From NCBI GenBank assembly GCA_019022495.1, contig JAFEKR010000004.1:1860001-1924000 (forward strand): a stretch of 64,000 bases of DNA, given 5' to 3'. This document shows, in pieces, positions 11,106 to 23,214 of the stretch. Numbering within the stretch: the stretch's first letter is position 1; every line of letters begins with the position of its first letter. Source of the stretch: Epichloe hybrida (lineage: Eukaryota; Ascomycota; Sordariomycetes; Hypocreales; Clavicipitaceae). The notes under the pieces were generated by a model that had not been told where the DNA came from, did no database searches, and worked only from the letters and a program-made list of their open reading frames with translations. Both the position numbers and the translations under genes were made by a program.

Positions 11106-13094
11106 ATGGCTTCCGCAGATGAGCTTAAAGCTCTTGGCAACAAGGCCATTGCCGAAAAGAACTTTGACGATGCCATGTATGTTGACGCTCCTAGCCATTT
11201 ATTGCGCATTCCTTCCTTTGCTCTTCTCCCCATGAGCTGTTGGCGGCTGACACTCGAATTGTCAATTTGTAGAGACAAATTCACCCAGGCAATCGCCCTC
11301 CAGCCCGAGAACCACATCCTCTACAGTAACCGATCAGCTGCGTATGCTTCCAAGAAGGAATGGGACAGTGCTCTGCAAGATGCCGACAAGACGATCCAAA
11401 TCAAGCCTGACTGGGCCAAGGGTTGGGGCAGAAAAGGAGCCGCCTTGCATGGCAAGGGTGATCTTCTCGGTGCCAACGAGGCATATGAAGAAGGTTTGAA
11501 ACATGATGCAAACAACGCTCAGCTCAAGAGTGGTCTTGCCTCTGTTGAGAAGGCGATGCAGCACGAAGCAGGTATAGGATATACTTAAAGTGTCTTGAAT
11601 GATCAAAAAAGCTAACATTGGCTGTCTAGGCGGCGGCTTCGGCGGCGACCCTACTGGCGGGCTCGGTCAGATGTTCAACGATCCGAAGTTGGTCGAGAAA
11701 CTTGCCAAAAACCCCAAAACGAGCGCATTCCTCGCTGATCCTTCATTCATGGCGAAACTGCAGCAAATGCAACAGAACCCTGGAAACCCCCAGGATCTTT
11801 TCAGTGACCCTCGCATGATCCAGGTTCTCGGTGTCTTGATGGGTGTCGACATGGAGATGCGAGATTCAGACCCTCGAGACACTAACATGACTGATGCTCC
11901 GGAGCCAAAGAAAACTGAGCCTGCTGCTAAGAAGGCTCCTGAGCCCGAGCCCGAACCCGAGCCCCTCGATGAGGAGGCTTTGGAGAAGAAAAAAAACAAA
12001 GAATTGGCCGACAAGGAGAAAGCTCTGGGTACTGAAAACTACAAAAAGCGTCAGTTTGACGAGGCCATTGAGCACTACAGCAAAGCTTGGGACATCTTCC
12101 AAGACATCACCTATCTCAATAATTTGGGAGCTGCCTATTACGAGAAAGGTGACTACGATAAGTGCATCGAGACCTGTACCAAGGCCGTCGAAGAGGGCCG
12201 CGTGATCTACGCCGATTTCAAGCTGATTGCAAAGAGTTATGCTCGCATCGGTTCCGCGTATGAGAAAAAGGGTGATTTCGAGCAGGCTGTGGAGAACTAC
12301 AGACGATCTCTGACTGAACACCGAACGCCCGACGTCCTGAACAAGCTGCGAAATGCGGAGCGTACCAAGGCAGAAGCCGACAAGAAGGCCTACATCGATC
12401 CTGCCAAAGCCGAAGAGGCTCGCGAGGAGGGCAACAAAAAGTTCAAGGAGAACGATTTCCCTGGAGCTGTCGCTGCCTACACAGAGATGATCAAAAGAGC
12501 GCCAGAGGATGCCCGTGGATACAGCAATCGCGCCGCTGCCTTTATCAAGCTGTTCGAGTTCCCCAGCGCCGTCGATGATTGCAACAAAGCCATTAAGCTG
12601 GATCCCAAGTTCATCCGTGCATACATTCGCAAGGCCCAGGCCTACTTCGGCATGCGCAAGTATTCCGAGTGTGTTGATGCCTGCGCCGAAGCCCAGCAGG
12701 TTGATGCGGAACACCACAACGGTGCCAATGCTCGCGAGATCGAGCAGCAGCAGCAGAAGGCGTTTGGTGCCATGTACGCGGCCCGTGACAATGAGACCGA
12801 GGAGCAGACTCGGGAGAGACTGCAGAAGGATCCTGACGTAAGTGCACTGCCTTGCCAACAATACTTTTGTACCACCTTATCATCAAGTCAACATGAGTAA
12901 GTGATGCACACAGTATGCTAATTTGTTTTTGGATGTAGATCATGAGCATCATGCAAGATCCTGTGATGCAAACCATTTTGCAGCAGGCACAGTCAGACCC
13001 AAAGGCTCTCCAAGAGCACATGAGAAACCCTGGTGTCAGGTCAAAGATCCAGAAGCTCATGGCTGCTGGTGTCATTCGAGTCGGTGGTCGATAA
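11106..13094 (+). CDS. STI1: Hsp70/Hsp90-organising co-chaperone Sti1/Hop
   Basis: Four exons (11106-11176, 11273-11571, 11630-12837, 12939-13094) encode 577 residues. Order: TPR1 at about 1-115 (ADELKALGNKAIAEKNFDDA opening), the first DP domain at about 130-200 (NDPKLVEKLAKNPKT, then DLFSDPRMIQVLGVLMG), an acidic Glu-Pro linker, TPR2A (NYKKRQFDEAIEHYSKAWDI), TPR2B (AREEGNKKFKENDFPGAVAA), and the C-terminal DP2 (MQDPVMQTILQQAQSDPKAL). Length and order equal those of canonical Hop. It binds the EEVD tails of Hsp70 and Hsp90 and passes clients between them in the cytosol. The last intron separates TPR2B from DP2. All splice phases agree. Confidence 0.96.
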
Positions 13095-13651
13095 GTGTGA
13101 GGGAGGTAGATTGACTTGACTTGTATAGATACCATTGTGGCGCGAGTATTTATGACTTTAATGATAAAACCTTTGTGTGTTCAGGCACAATTTGTAGTTG
13201 GTTCCCGAGATGGCTAACTCGATGTAATATTGATGGCATGCCAACACTATTGAAACGATGACCTGAGTGCACTCTGGTGCAAGAGTCGGAAAGACTACAT
13301 ATTTCATGGTTGTACTCCGTAGAGATGAACAAGGTTCTTAGTCAGTCTTGGCGTAGCTGACAACTTGACAAGCCACCAAACAAGCATGAAATAGCGGGTC
13401 TCCACACAATCTGCAGGCGCTGAAACCGACCAGGAGACAAGTGACGGACTAGACTGGACCCACACTCCATACAAGGCTGCGCAAAGTACATATATAATCT
13501 GTTCAAAGGCCAAACCGACCTTGACACGCCCTTACCCTTGTTTAGGGCGCTCTTACAGCTCATCATTTCATTACGTCCAATTCGCATCTGTTCTTCTTGG
13601 TCATGAGGTGAACCGATGCATCGCATCTGAACACATAACCCGTCCACCACA
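13095..13651. other. Intergenic between STI1 and the ZIP transporter
   Basis: Holds the STI1 3' flank and the ZIP promoter. No gene seen. One TACTCCGTA 9-mer occurs at 13313-13321. Confidence 0.5.
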
Positions 13652-15180
13652 ATGGCCACGTTGGGTGACATCCAAGAGGCAGCCATGGATGGTAGGCCCC
13701 TCTGTCCCGGCTGGAAATACTCTACGACGAAGGTCTAACAGCATATGCATCAGATACGCCGTGGTCCTCCCTGCCAACGAAGCTGCTGCTCGCAGAGCTG
13801 CAAAGACGCAAAGAAGATGGCGAGCGTCCAGCGTGCGGCGGAAGACAAAAAGGATGGTATGACACAGTGGCACACATCTTTGCGTTGCTGTTGATCCTGG
13901 CATTGAGCACATTAGGTACGGGCTAGCACTCACAGAAGCTACATGCTTTGCACCTGTGCAATCTGAAAAAAATAAAGGAAAAATAAAGAAAGCTAACAGT
14001 TGCGCGAACAGCATGTGGAATTCCCTTGGTATCACGACGAGTGACGACGGGGAAACGACAAAAGAACATCATCTTCTACTGCCAACACATTGGAACGGGT
14101 GTGCTCCTCGCAACCGCCTTTGTTCATTTGCTGCCGATGGCGTTTGAATCTTTGACCGACCCGTGTTTGCCGTATTTTTTCAGCAAAGGGTATACGCCGT
14201 TGCCTGGTTTTGTGGCCATGGTGTCGGCGATCATCGTGGTTGGCGTCGAATCGTACTTGACGGCGCGGGGCGCGGGGCATTCACATTCTCACTCTCATGG
14301 GTTTTTCGACCACGGTGACAGCGATGGGGATGGCGAGTTCCAGACCGTCCCCTTGCATGACCATCACCATGCTGGAACGTCGGGACGACGAAAAAGAAGC
14401 CATCGACCGAACCACCTTTCTCTTGGTGATGCAGAGGCTTCTCAGGGTCTCGTTGCTGGCGTGTCCCCACCGCCGGAATCGACACCAACAGCGGCTACAC
14501 AGATACGTAAGTCCACTGAGAATGACTTCAACGACGGGGACTCTGATCTCGACCTCGACATGGACGAGCTGGATCCAGCGCCGTCCAACAGCAGCAACAA
14601 CCGCGATGGAGTGTATGTATCTCTGACGAAACCAGATACTCGAACGGAGGCGTCGGATCCCACGATGCCGCCGCAGTCGCCAGAGGAGGCCAGGCGCCAG
14701 CTATTACAGTGCCTCTTGCTCGAAGCTGGTATTCTTTTCCACAGTGTGTTCATCGGCATGGCCGTCTCTGTCGCCACGGGTCCAGCATTCGTCGTCTTCC
14801 TTATCGCCATCAGCTTCCATCAATCATTTGAGGGTCTTGCATTGGGTAGTCGCATTGCTGCCATCCAGTTTTCCAAGAACTCTGTCCGTCCATGGCTGAT
14901 GGTTCTCGCGTATGGCCTCACAACTCCCATCGGACAGGCGATCGGGCTTGTTGTACACAAGATGTACGATCCAGCGTCAATGGGCGGTCTTTTGGTGGTG
15001 GGGTTCATGAACGCCATCTCTTCTGGTCTCTTGCTGTACGCCGGTCTTGTCCAGCTCTTGGCAGAAGACTTCCTGACGGAAAAAAGCTACCGTGTGCTCA
15101 AGGGCAAGAAGAGGCTCCACGCATACTTGTGCGTTGTGGCTGGTGCTCTGTTGATGGCCATAGTGGGCGCGTTTGCGTGA
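13652..15180 (+). CDS. ZIP family zinc/metal transporter
   Basis: Three exons (13652-13691, 13754-13915, 14012-15180) give 456 residues. It starts MATLGDIQEAAMD, then a polar segment with CGGRQKGWYDTVAHIFALLL entering the first membrane helix. The HIGTGVLLATAFVHLLP helix, a His-rich cytosolic loop (HSHSHSHG and HDHHH, about residues 157-190) and the ZIP metal-site helices (HSVFIGMAVSV near 311, SFHQSFEGLALG near 336) are all present. It should import Zn2+ or a related metal across the plasma membrane or an internal membrane. The N-terminal exon choice rests on phase and family likeness. Intron 1 uses acceptor ATCAG with a TCTAAC branch; intron 2 uses GTACGG and GAACAG. Confidence 0.88.
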
Positions 15181-15605
15181 GCATAGAATCAGCATTCTGC
15201 CATCAAGTCTGCGAATTCGCAATTGTATGTATATTTGTGCTGTCATTTACCGCGTGTTGATTTACTCGCTGGATGTCGGAGTTACTTCTAGCATGCTCCA
15301 ATCATGGTTTGGAAGACGGTCCCCAGCGGCGGCCTCGCATCAGATATGTATGGTCAAAGCATGGGGCAAGTACGTTTTCAGAGTCAGTGCGAAGGAGGAG
15401 GAGAACTCTAAGTTGTGAGGCTCTGGGGGGTGTTTTTGTGACTTTCTGAAGCAAATGGTTGGGTATCATTCTTGAGGTAGTATTACCGGCTCACTAGATC
15501 TGCCAATTGCAGAGGATTCCACACGGATGCAGAGAGTTATTTCCGCATGGGCCTTCTATAAAATGTCCGATATTTCTTTCTATGTTGGGACAACCCAAAA
15601 ATAGT
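15181..15605. other. Convergent intergenic region
   Basis: 3' flanks of the ZIP gene (plus) and the GNAT-like gene (minus). Nothing else recognised. Confidence 0.5.
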
Positions 15606-16412
15606 CTAGCGCGACCTCGGGCAATCGGCTTGAAAACTGCTCTCCCCTCGATCACAAGCGGCAACGGCATGTTCTAATGCCACAGAGGCTCGCTCCGCTC
15701 TCTTGATAAATGGCCTGTTGAACGTGCCATGAAGAGGTCGCGCACTATTGGCGTGTTCAGGGTCAAAAGTCACTCGTGCGTCATGACCACACTTGCTTCG
15801 AGTTGTGAGGACAGCCAGACGCAGCATATCGCCCCCGATGCCCTTGTTGCGATATTTATATCTGGTAGTCCAAGCGCGAATGACGCCGCTCCCACCCTTG
15901 AACGAAGATGGCCTCGTCCTCTTGGTTGTTGAGGCGGCGGGCGCCTTTATTATTCGCAAAACCAGCGTGGCAATAATTTCCTCGCCAAACCGAGCTGCGA
16001 GGATATAGTCATCATTGCCATCGGGATTGGCAACCCATTGCTTCCACTTCAAGTTCTCGGCTAGCCGGATATAGTTGGCTGTCAGGAGTCGAACCGCAGC
16101 CAGGTACGCAATAGCGAGACCGCACATCATGATGAGAGCTGTGCCAAAGTCGCGCTTTGCATGGAGGCGGTATATCGATGCGCAGCCTGCGACCAAGCCC
16201 GTCAGACAAGCTGGGTGGACGATGACGGAGAAGGCAGCAACCTGGCGTTGTTGCGCAATGCTGTCTGTGACCAATCTCATGGCATCTTGCTTCTCGACCT
16301 CTTTTGTGAGCACGCCGAATGTCAAAGAAGGAATCTGTCCCTTGGCGTCGTCATGGCTTGGTACAGCTATAGGCCATGATGATTCTGGCCTTGCTTGCGC
16401 TTGAACGGCCAT
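15606..16412 (-). CDS. GNAT-like N-acetyltransferase with membrane segments
   Basis: Single exon of 268 residues. I prefer the ATG at 16412 (MAVQAQARPE) to one nine codons upstream. Two hydrophobic segments lie near residues 62-78 (VIVHPACLTGLVAGCAS) and 88-105 (ALIMMCGLAIAYLAAV). Beyond them is a segment resembling GNAT motif A (RYKYRNKGIGGDMLRLAV), matching the acetyl-CoA pyrophosphate-binding signature R-x-x-G-x-G. Fungal proteins of this layout are annotated as GNAT-related membrane proteins, but substrate and location are unknown. The gene converges on the ZIP transporter. Confidence 0.75.
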   Translation of the reverse strand: MAVQAQARPESSWPIAVPSHDDAKGQIPSLTFGVLTKEVEKQDAMRLVTDSIAQQRQVAAFSVIVHPACLTGLVAGCASIYRLHAKRDFGTALIMMCGLAIAYLAAVRLLTANYIRLAENLKWKQWVANPDGNDDYILAARFGEEIIATLVLRIIKAPAASTTKRTRPSSFKGGSGVIRAWTTRYKYRNKGIGGDMLRLAVLTTRSKCGHDARVTFDPEHANSARPLHGTFNRPFIKRAERASVALEHAVAACDRGESSFQADCPRSR

Positions 16413-17857
16413 GGTTCCGACATCTTTGCTTGCGCGCAACGGCCAAAATGTTAGCGGAGAAGAACTACATCAAGGATCATGGCAGATTCAACTGGCAACG
16501 TACCAATGATGGAACGGTGCTGCTCGATACCAAAAAAAGAAAAAAAAACAAAAAAAAAACCCAGGCCAATCATTGATGGAAGACTTGACACACAAGTCAA
16601 CCCAACGGTGGCACCGTTCATCCGACGTCTCGGAAAGATCGGCTGAGTCACATCGAGACGAGGCAGGACGGATATCGGGGGGGGGGGCGAAGGGGACCGA
16701 CCAGGATGTGTAGCTGGCTGGGAATAAGGAACCATGACGGCGCGGCTGATACATGCACGCGGCGGAAAGAGCGACGGACTGGTGACTGGCCAGCCCAATT
16801 CAGTTGAGCACATGGAACTTTGCACAACAAGTCTTCCTCTTCCTGCAACAACAACTGATATGAAAGCTCTTCGGTCGCCATATCGGGCAGCCTGGCAGCC
16901 TCACGAGTTCGACAACATCCATTCATTGCCAAATGCTCACAAATCAAACCAATGCCCATGCCCGGTGCCAACCTGGCACGGCAATGTCACGGCAACGCTG
17001 GGCAACGCTACCCTTCCACCCACGCCTGCCAACTTGATCAAGGACTTGGTCAAGGGGTCAGAATCATGCATGCATTGGCCAGGAGCCTAATATGCCTCGC
17101 CAGTTGGTGGTATGATATTATGGTCCAACTTCGACCATGTTCCGCAGCAGTCCTACCAAAAGTAGCAAGGGTGCGCGTCCATCCGGTTCTCTCATCATAT
17201 CACCATCATAATATCAAGTCGGTCCCACACTCCTGGATATTGCCAAAGAATTCGTGCGATATCAAAGCCATGCACACCCATTCTGGCGTGATTCCCCAAT
17301 GGTCGTTAATGGTCGCATTTTGGAAATGCCGTCGTGTGCAACGGGCCAGTGGGCGCCCCGGAGCAGGGTGCGTCGCCGCGAGTTCGACCAAAAGGATGCG
17401 ATATTATTGAACCAGACGCTTTTTCTTTTGGTCAACAATCATACGGTCATACCCCAGTAGACAGGGCGAGATGAATATCCCTAGCATCGTCCTGTTAGTC
17501 GAAGAGACAGGTTTTTGACTGTCTTACAGAATTGCAAAGGAAACACGATATAATACAAGGTTTTACTTTCGGGAACCGATCTCGACTCTTCTTCCCCTTC
17601 TTTTGTGCTCTTGTCCTCCTTCCTTTCGCCACGCCTTATAATACAATCTCTTATTCAACTCGCCTTTTTCATTTTCTCTGCCTCTAGCCCCTAATAGCCT
17701 CAGTACCTCTCTCACACACAACATTGAGTGGTTTCATTCGCTTATTCAACTCGTCTTTTTCTTTGACTCTGCCTCTAATAGCCTCGGTTTCTCTCTCACA
17801 CAACATCAAGTGGATTCATTCTGAGGAAACAAAGGACCTCCCATATAGTACCACACC
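16413..17857. promoter_or_regulatory. Long intergenic region upstream of the phosphate symporter
   Basis: 1.45 kb without a supported gene. It contains an A-rich tract near 16530-16560, a G run at about 16678-16687 and, next to the phosphate symporter, an imperfect direct duplication described separately. No CACGTG phosphate-response box was seen. Confidence 0.5.
17650..17825. repeat. Imperfect tandem duplication in the PHO84-like 5' region
   Basis: Unit 1 (17650-17740) and unit 2 (17741-17825) share the same order of words: CTTATTCAACTCG, CTCTGCCTCTA, TAATAGCCTC, CTCTCTCACACA and ATTCATTC-like ends. Small indels and substitutions separate them. The copy ends 33 bp before the start codon, so it lies in the core promoter or 5' UTR. 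Confidence 0.75.
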
Positions 17858-19804
17858 ATGGCTGGAAAAAAAATTGACCAGCCAGCAGGGCTCATCTCCA
17901 AGACATCTGGAGGCAACAGTGCCTATCACAACTTCCACAATGACTTTCTACACATCGCTGACCTCAATGAGCGTCGTCGTCTAGCTCTTGCTGAGGTCGA
18001 CAAGGCCCCGTTCGGCTGGTCCCATGTTCGTGCCTGTTCTGTCGCTGGTGTTGGTTTCTTCACCGATTCCTACGATATCTTCACGGCTTCCCTCTTGACT
18101 CTTATGTTGGGCATTGTCTATTACCCCGGTGTCGGAAAAATGCCCGCCAGATCTGACAATGCTATCAAGTTGGCAACCTCTGCCGGCACCGTTGTAGGCC
18201 AGCTTGGCTTCGGTTTCCTGGCCGATCTTGTCGGCCGCAACAAGATGTATGGCTTTGAACTCATCGTCATCATCTTCGCGACTATTGGCCAGGCCCTGAC
18301 CAGCAGTTCCCCTTCTTGCGATATCATTGGGCTCATTATTTTCTGGCGTGTCATCACGGGTATTGGCATTGGTGGTGATTATCCTCTTTCTTCAGTCATC
18401 ACATCAGAGTGAGTTTGGGCCGCGTTCTCTCGAAGACCTGGCGATGCGTTGCTTCAAGCTAAGTTTCCAAATGTAAGATTCGCAACCACTCGATGGAGAG
18501 GTGCCATGATGGCCGCCGTCTTTGCCATGCAGGGTCTAGGCCAACTCTGTGCTGCCTTTGTCATGCTCTTCGTTACCCTCGGATTCAAAGCCTATCTGTC
18601 CGAGGCCAAGGATGTGTCGCAGTGCAGCGGTGACTGTCAGATTGCCGTTGACAAAATGTGGCGTACTTTAATTGGGTTTGGCGCTGTGCCTGCTTGCATT
18701 ACGCTCTATTGCAAGTCTAAATCATTGAAGCTTGTGAAGCGGCCCGATTCATCACCAACTGACTGGTTTCATAGTCCGTTTGACCATCCCTGAAACGCCC
18801 CGATACACCTTTGATGTAGCCCGCGATGTCGAGAAGGCCCACGAAGACGTAAAGGCTTACATCGGTGGCGAGAAAGAGGGCGGTCCCGATTCCGTAGCTC
18901 CCGCCACTACTGCCAAGTCTGTCAAGGAGACTCTCGAAGTACCGAAAGCCAGCTGGTTGGACTTCTGCAAACACTACTCGAAGCCCAAGAACTTTGGCCT
19001 CCTTGTCGGCACGGCTGGATCATGGTTTGCTCTTGATGTAGCTTTCTACGGTCTCTCGTTGAATAACGCCGTTATTCTCGAAGCCATCGGCTACACTACA
19101 AACCCCAAGTCTCTCACCACTGTCTACCAGCTTCTGCACAACACCGCCGTGGGAAACTTGATCATCGTCCTGGCCGGTGCCGTCCCGGGATACTGGGTGT
19201 CTGTCGCCACAATCGACACCCTCGGTCGCAAGACCATCCAAATGGGAGGGTTCATCATCCTGACCACTCTCTTCATTATAATGAGCTTCGCCTACAGTCA
19301 TATCGGCAAGAATGGTTTGCTGGCTATTTACGTCCTTGCCCAGTTCTTCTTCAACTTTGGTGAGTCAACTCGCTTGTACAATGCAATTTTTCCAACCGCC
19401 ATTTCTTGCGTCCCACTGACAAATGGAAACACCGTGCAGGCCCAAATACTACGACTTTCGTCGTCCCCGGTGAAGTCTTCCCAACCCGATACCGTTCGAC
19501 TTCCCACGGTATCTCCGCCGCCTCTGGCAAGGTCGGTTCCATCATCGGCCAGGGTGCCATTTCCACTCTCCGCACCAGAGGCGCCACCAATGACAACGCA
19601 AACCCCTGGATGGACCACGTCTTGGCAATTTACGCTGTATTCATGTTATTGGGCTGCTTTACCACACTTCTTATTCCCGAGACCAATCGGAAGACCCTCG
19701 AGGAACTTTGCGGCGACGACGACTATGCTGTTACTCATGAAAGCCGTGCTTCGAATAGTACCAGGGATTCTCACGGTGAGGATGAAGCCACCAGGTCTGC
19801 TTGA
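17858..19804 (+). CDS. PHO84: High-affinity phosphate:H+ symporter, PHO84 type (MFS)
   Basis: Four exons (17858-18408, 18478-18710, 18775-19359, 19440-19804) encode 577 residues. The family signature is clear: RACSVAGVGFFTDSYDIFT in helix 1, the GRNKMYG loop, TGIGIGGDYPLSSVITSE, RLTIPETPRYTFDVARD, and PGEVFPTRYRSTSHGISAAS near the C-terminus, closing with PETNRKTLEEL. It should take up inorganic phosphate at the plasma membrane under limitation. Intron 2 (18711-18774) has a GC donor (TATT then GCAAGT); the only nearby GT donor would give a premature stop, while the GC choice restores RLTIPETPRY. A 90-bp duplication lies directly upstream. Confidence 0.93.
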
Positions 19805-20162
19805 GGTGGCTTGGCAACAATGAATGAAATCAGCAGCATGAGCATATGTTTTGAATTGTTCCCGGTCTCCTGGCGATACCATTGCATGTGATGTTGACAT
19901 GACCAAATCCCTACGTGCCCTCTTGGGACAAGATGCCATGGTTCTGAATGCATCATTACATGAGATGCGGTCACCACACATCAAGACCAGCCAGCGTGAC
20001 GCAAATGGCATCGAAACAATGTCAAGCCAGGCATTTTTTTTTGTCTCCAACTAGTGCAGTTGAAATTTGGAAGAAAAGGATATACAACGTCACACATGAA
20101 ATGTCGCCATAATTGATTGAAAAAAAAATGTACTTGATGAGTCATGAATTAATAGCAAATGC
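19805..20162. other. Convergent intergenic region
   Basis: 3' flanks of the phosphate symporter and the KHA1-like antiporter; no gene or structure recognised. Confidence 0.5.
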
Positions 20163-22977
20163 TCAGCTCACTTGGCCGAGGTTCTTGGCTTGTACAACCA
20201 TCAAATCAGCTCGTACACCACCAGCAACAAAGTGGCCTGCTAAGCTACCCAAACAGGTGCGCAAGTCTTCTCTTGACCTGTGTGCCAGTCTGCCCTCATC
20301 TAGAGAAGCGCCCTCCCGCCGACCAATGACCACCAATTTGGGCCCAGTGCCAACTTCTGGAACATTAAATTTCGTTTCCGACGTAGCATATTGCAAGAGC
20401 TGCTCGACACTTGAATACTTCACACGCGATGCCATGCTCTCCGATAGATGCGTAGAAGCGCTTTCGAACAAGCTGGTTTTAGGGGTGGAAGAGGAAGTCT
20501 CAGTAGCTGATACTTGCGCCCGGAGAATGGTCGCGGTGGCCTTGGACTTTTCGCATAGCTGAAGAACCAAGCGCAGAGCCAGCCTATCGTCTGCATCGCC
20601 AAAGTATACCAAAAAGATGTGATAGGGTTTGTTGGGCGATGGCACAACAGGGACATCTTCCCTGAGAGCGCCGAAGGAGTATGTTCGCATAAGCTGAACA
20701 TGCTCATTGCTCTTGCCTTCCCAGGCGGGATCACTGCGGGAGAAGAAAACCGCCACATTATGATCAGTCGAGTCGAAAACAGATTTGACAAAGGTACCGT
20801 AGGAGGAACCTATCTTGTCGTCGACCGTGGCGGAGGACAGAATCTGGGCATCACCCATGGCGCCGGTTTCAGTCCAGGGAACGAGCACAAGATCAGACGA
20901 CATCTTGGATGATTTCATAGCCAAAGCTTCGGCGAACCGCGTCTCGGGCATAACAACAACCTCCCCGGATGTTGCAAGGTTGTGTAACTGTCCGACCGTT
21001 CGGAAGGTGTTGACAACCGGGTCGCGACGGGTATAGTCATCAACTTGCGCGACAGTCATGACAGAAGAGTCGCGATCTGTGAGTTGCAACAACCGGATAC
21101 CATGAGCCCATACTGCATTGTGCCGAGGCTGGCTGATGGCAGAAGCGTTGGCATTCTCGCCATATGCATCGCCTGTGTCTGCGGCGGCAGCAGACTGTGA
21201 TGAAGATGGATCGCCAAACATGGATAGTAGCTGAAGAAGAGATGGCATGCTGTCCAGTCTGAGATAAACAAGTAGGCGGTTCACTCTTTCCAAGGCTTGA
21301 GGAGCTTCTTTCGGGCGGCAAGAGCTTGATGAAGCAGAAATCGGGGCTCCGGTTTCCCAGTCGATTTCTCCACGCTTCCACGCCGCAATCTTCTTTTGGT
21401 ACCATGGTGGATACAGACCTGACACGATAGGTGTAGTTGCAAACGTGGTCAAAAGAGCCATGACGACGAAGATGGTGAAGGTTCTGGTGCTCAGAATCTT
21501 GGCTTGTAAACCTATGTTCTGTAGCATATGGTTAGTCTCATGATTGCCGCCATTGAAAACATGCCTGGGAGCCGTGTCTTACCAAAACAATGAGCTCGAC
21601 GAGGCCTTTGCAGCTCATGAGCACACCAATGGTGAGCGACTCTCGCCAAACCAAGCCGCTGAATCGCGCAGCCAATGAGGCACCGAAGATCTTGGAGAAG
21701 AAGGCTGCAAAGGTGACAGCAAACACGTATCCCCAAGCAGTGCCAGTGTCGAGCAGTCCTAGGTTGGTTTTCAGGCCAGAGAGGGTGAAGTAGAGCGGCA
21801 GGAATAGTGCGCCGATCAAGTCTTCCGGTTTTTCTGTCACTTGAATGTTGAACCGGTCTTGACGGGGGACAATGAGACCGGCCATGAATGCACCGAAAAT
21901 GGGGTGAATTCCGATGATGCCAGTAAACAAGGACGCAGCGAGAGCGATGAGGAGGATGAATGAAATAATGCTCTGCGACGGTCCATTTTCAATACTTGCA
22001 GTGCGACGCAATATCCAATACAAGCCGGGTTTCACAGCAATCAGCAAGCTGAGGATAAATCCGACGGAGGCAAGCAAGATCCAAAGCGCATTGAGGCCAG
22101 TGCCTGCATTGACAAGCGCCACGCAAAGAGCAAGTAGAATCCATCCTGGCTCCGAGTCAGCCTGGCCTTGTTGTCGTTGTTGCTGTTGTTCTTGTTGTTG
22201 ATTTTGTTGCTCCTAGCGACGACTTGACAAGCTGGGGAAACTCACCGACAACATCATTTGCAACACCGGCTGACAGAGTCACCACACCCACGCCGGTATC
22301 AAGAAGCTTCAGTTCTGTCAAAATACGGCACAAAATCGGGAAAGCCTATGGATTGGTGATTGGTTTCATGAGCAGATGCTTTCTGGACCGCTAGCCGGGC
22401 CTGGCTTACTGTGATGGCAAAAGCGATGCCAATGAAGAGCATGTAAATGCTGAAGTCTATGGGCTTCAACCCTTCCTCGTCGCGAAACGCATGATAAACA
22501 CCATAGGCCAAAGCACAGCCTACGCCGAAAGGAAGGGCCAGTCCCGCAACAGCGACCGAAGTTGCAACGCGCCAGTTGCCGACCAAAAAGCGCACATCCG
22601 TCTCCAGACCGATGATGAACAGATACAAGATCAAGCCGAGAATGGCGACGTTGTTCAGATTAGGGATCGAGGCATCGGGGAATATGGCGTTTTTGAAACC
22701 TGGAATTCGACCCATGACCGAGGGGTCGAGAACAATGCCGCCGATGACTTCGGAGATGACCCGAGGCTGGCGGATCATGGCCAGCGGCCAGTGCAGAAGG
22801 TGACATACTATGATGATCAATCCAATCTTTTTGGGGGCGGACGGATGGATTCGTCAGATTCAAACGTGCATGATGATGTTTGCCACTGCACGTGCATACC
22901 TGTATGGTGAACAAAATGATGGGATTGTCAGGGTCGTATCTTGACGGGTTCAGGCCATCGATGATGCCAGCCTGCCC
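20163..22977 (-). CDS. KHA1: KHA1-type K+(Na+)/H+ antiporter, CPA2 family; 5' end unresolved
   Basis: Six exons on the minus strand (22977-22900, 22826-22410, 22345-22246, 22145-21583, 21518-20163, after an unfound first exon) join in phase to 837 residues. The recognised part opens with [20 protein letters not shown], the usual Kha1 start region, followed by antiporter helices ([43 protein letters not shown]) and a long cytosolic tail with a universal-stress-like region. It should exchange K+ for protons in endosome or Golgi membranes. A TAG lies in frame a short way upstream of 22977, so a short 5' exon is expected. I could not place it with confidence. The retroelement insertion begins 237 bp upstream. 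Confidence 0.85.
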
Positions 22978-23209
22978 CTGGGTGAAAATCAATGAAACCT
23001 AATATGACCACGGGACGTCGCCAACATCGTCCCATGACGGTGCCACCGCCCGCCACCAGCAACCATGTAAAAACGGCAGAATGCCATTAGTGGCATGTGA
23101 TTTCGTCAGGGAAAAGGTAGTTCCGCTGAGTAAGCCGAGCAGACGGGAGTGAGGGACCCGGGCTAAGCCACGGACACGTGGGTCGTGGGGTCGTGGGATC
23201 CCGGATGGC
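22978..23209. other. Remaining left half of the ancestral KHA1/DnaJ bidirectional promoter
   Basis: About 230 bp of normal-GC sequence between the first recognised antiporter exon and the target duplication. It probably contains the missing first antiporter exon and part of its 5' UTR. Confidence 0.5.
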
Positions 23210-23214
23210 AGAAC
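23210..23214. repeat. Target-site duplication AGAAC, left copy
   Basis: The five bases immediately before the left outer LTR equal those immediately after the right outer LTR (39340-39344), as expected for integrase-mediated insertion. Confidence 0.9.

Noticed and set aside
11866..12861. 331-codon open frame on the minus strand across STI1
   Set aside because: It is antisense to a clear STI1 exon with canonical TPR repeats; its Leu/Val-rich translation is the mirror of Lys/Glu-rich codons.
16530..16562. A-rich tract considered as a terminator or non-LTR element tail
   Set aside because: No adjoining reverse-transcriptase trace or target duplication; treated as simple sequence.
18715..18774. 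GT donor (GTCTAA) for intron 2 of the phosphate symporter
   Set aside because: Gives a frame that stops within a few codons; the GC donor restores the conserved RLTIPETPRY.
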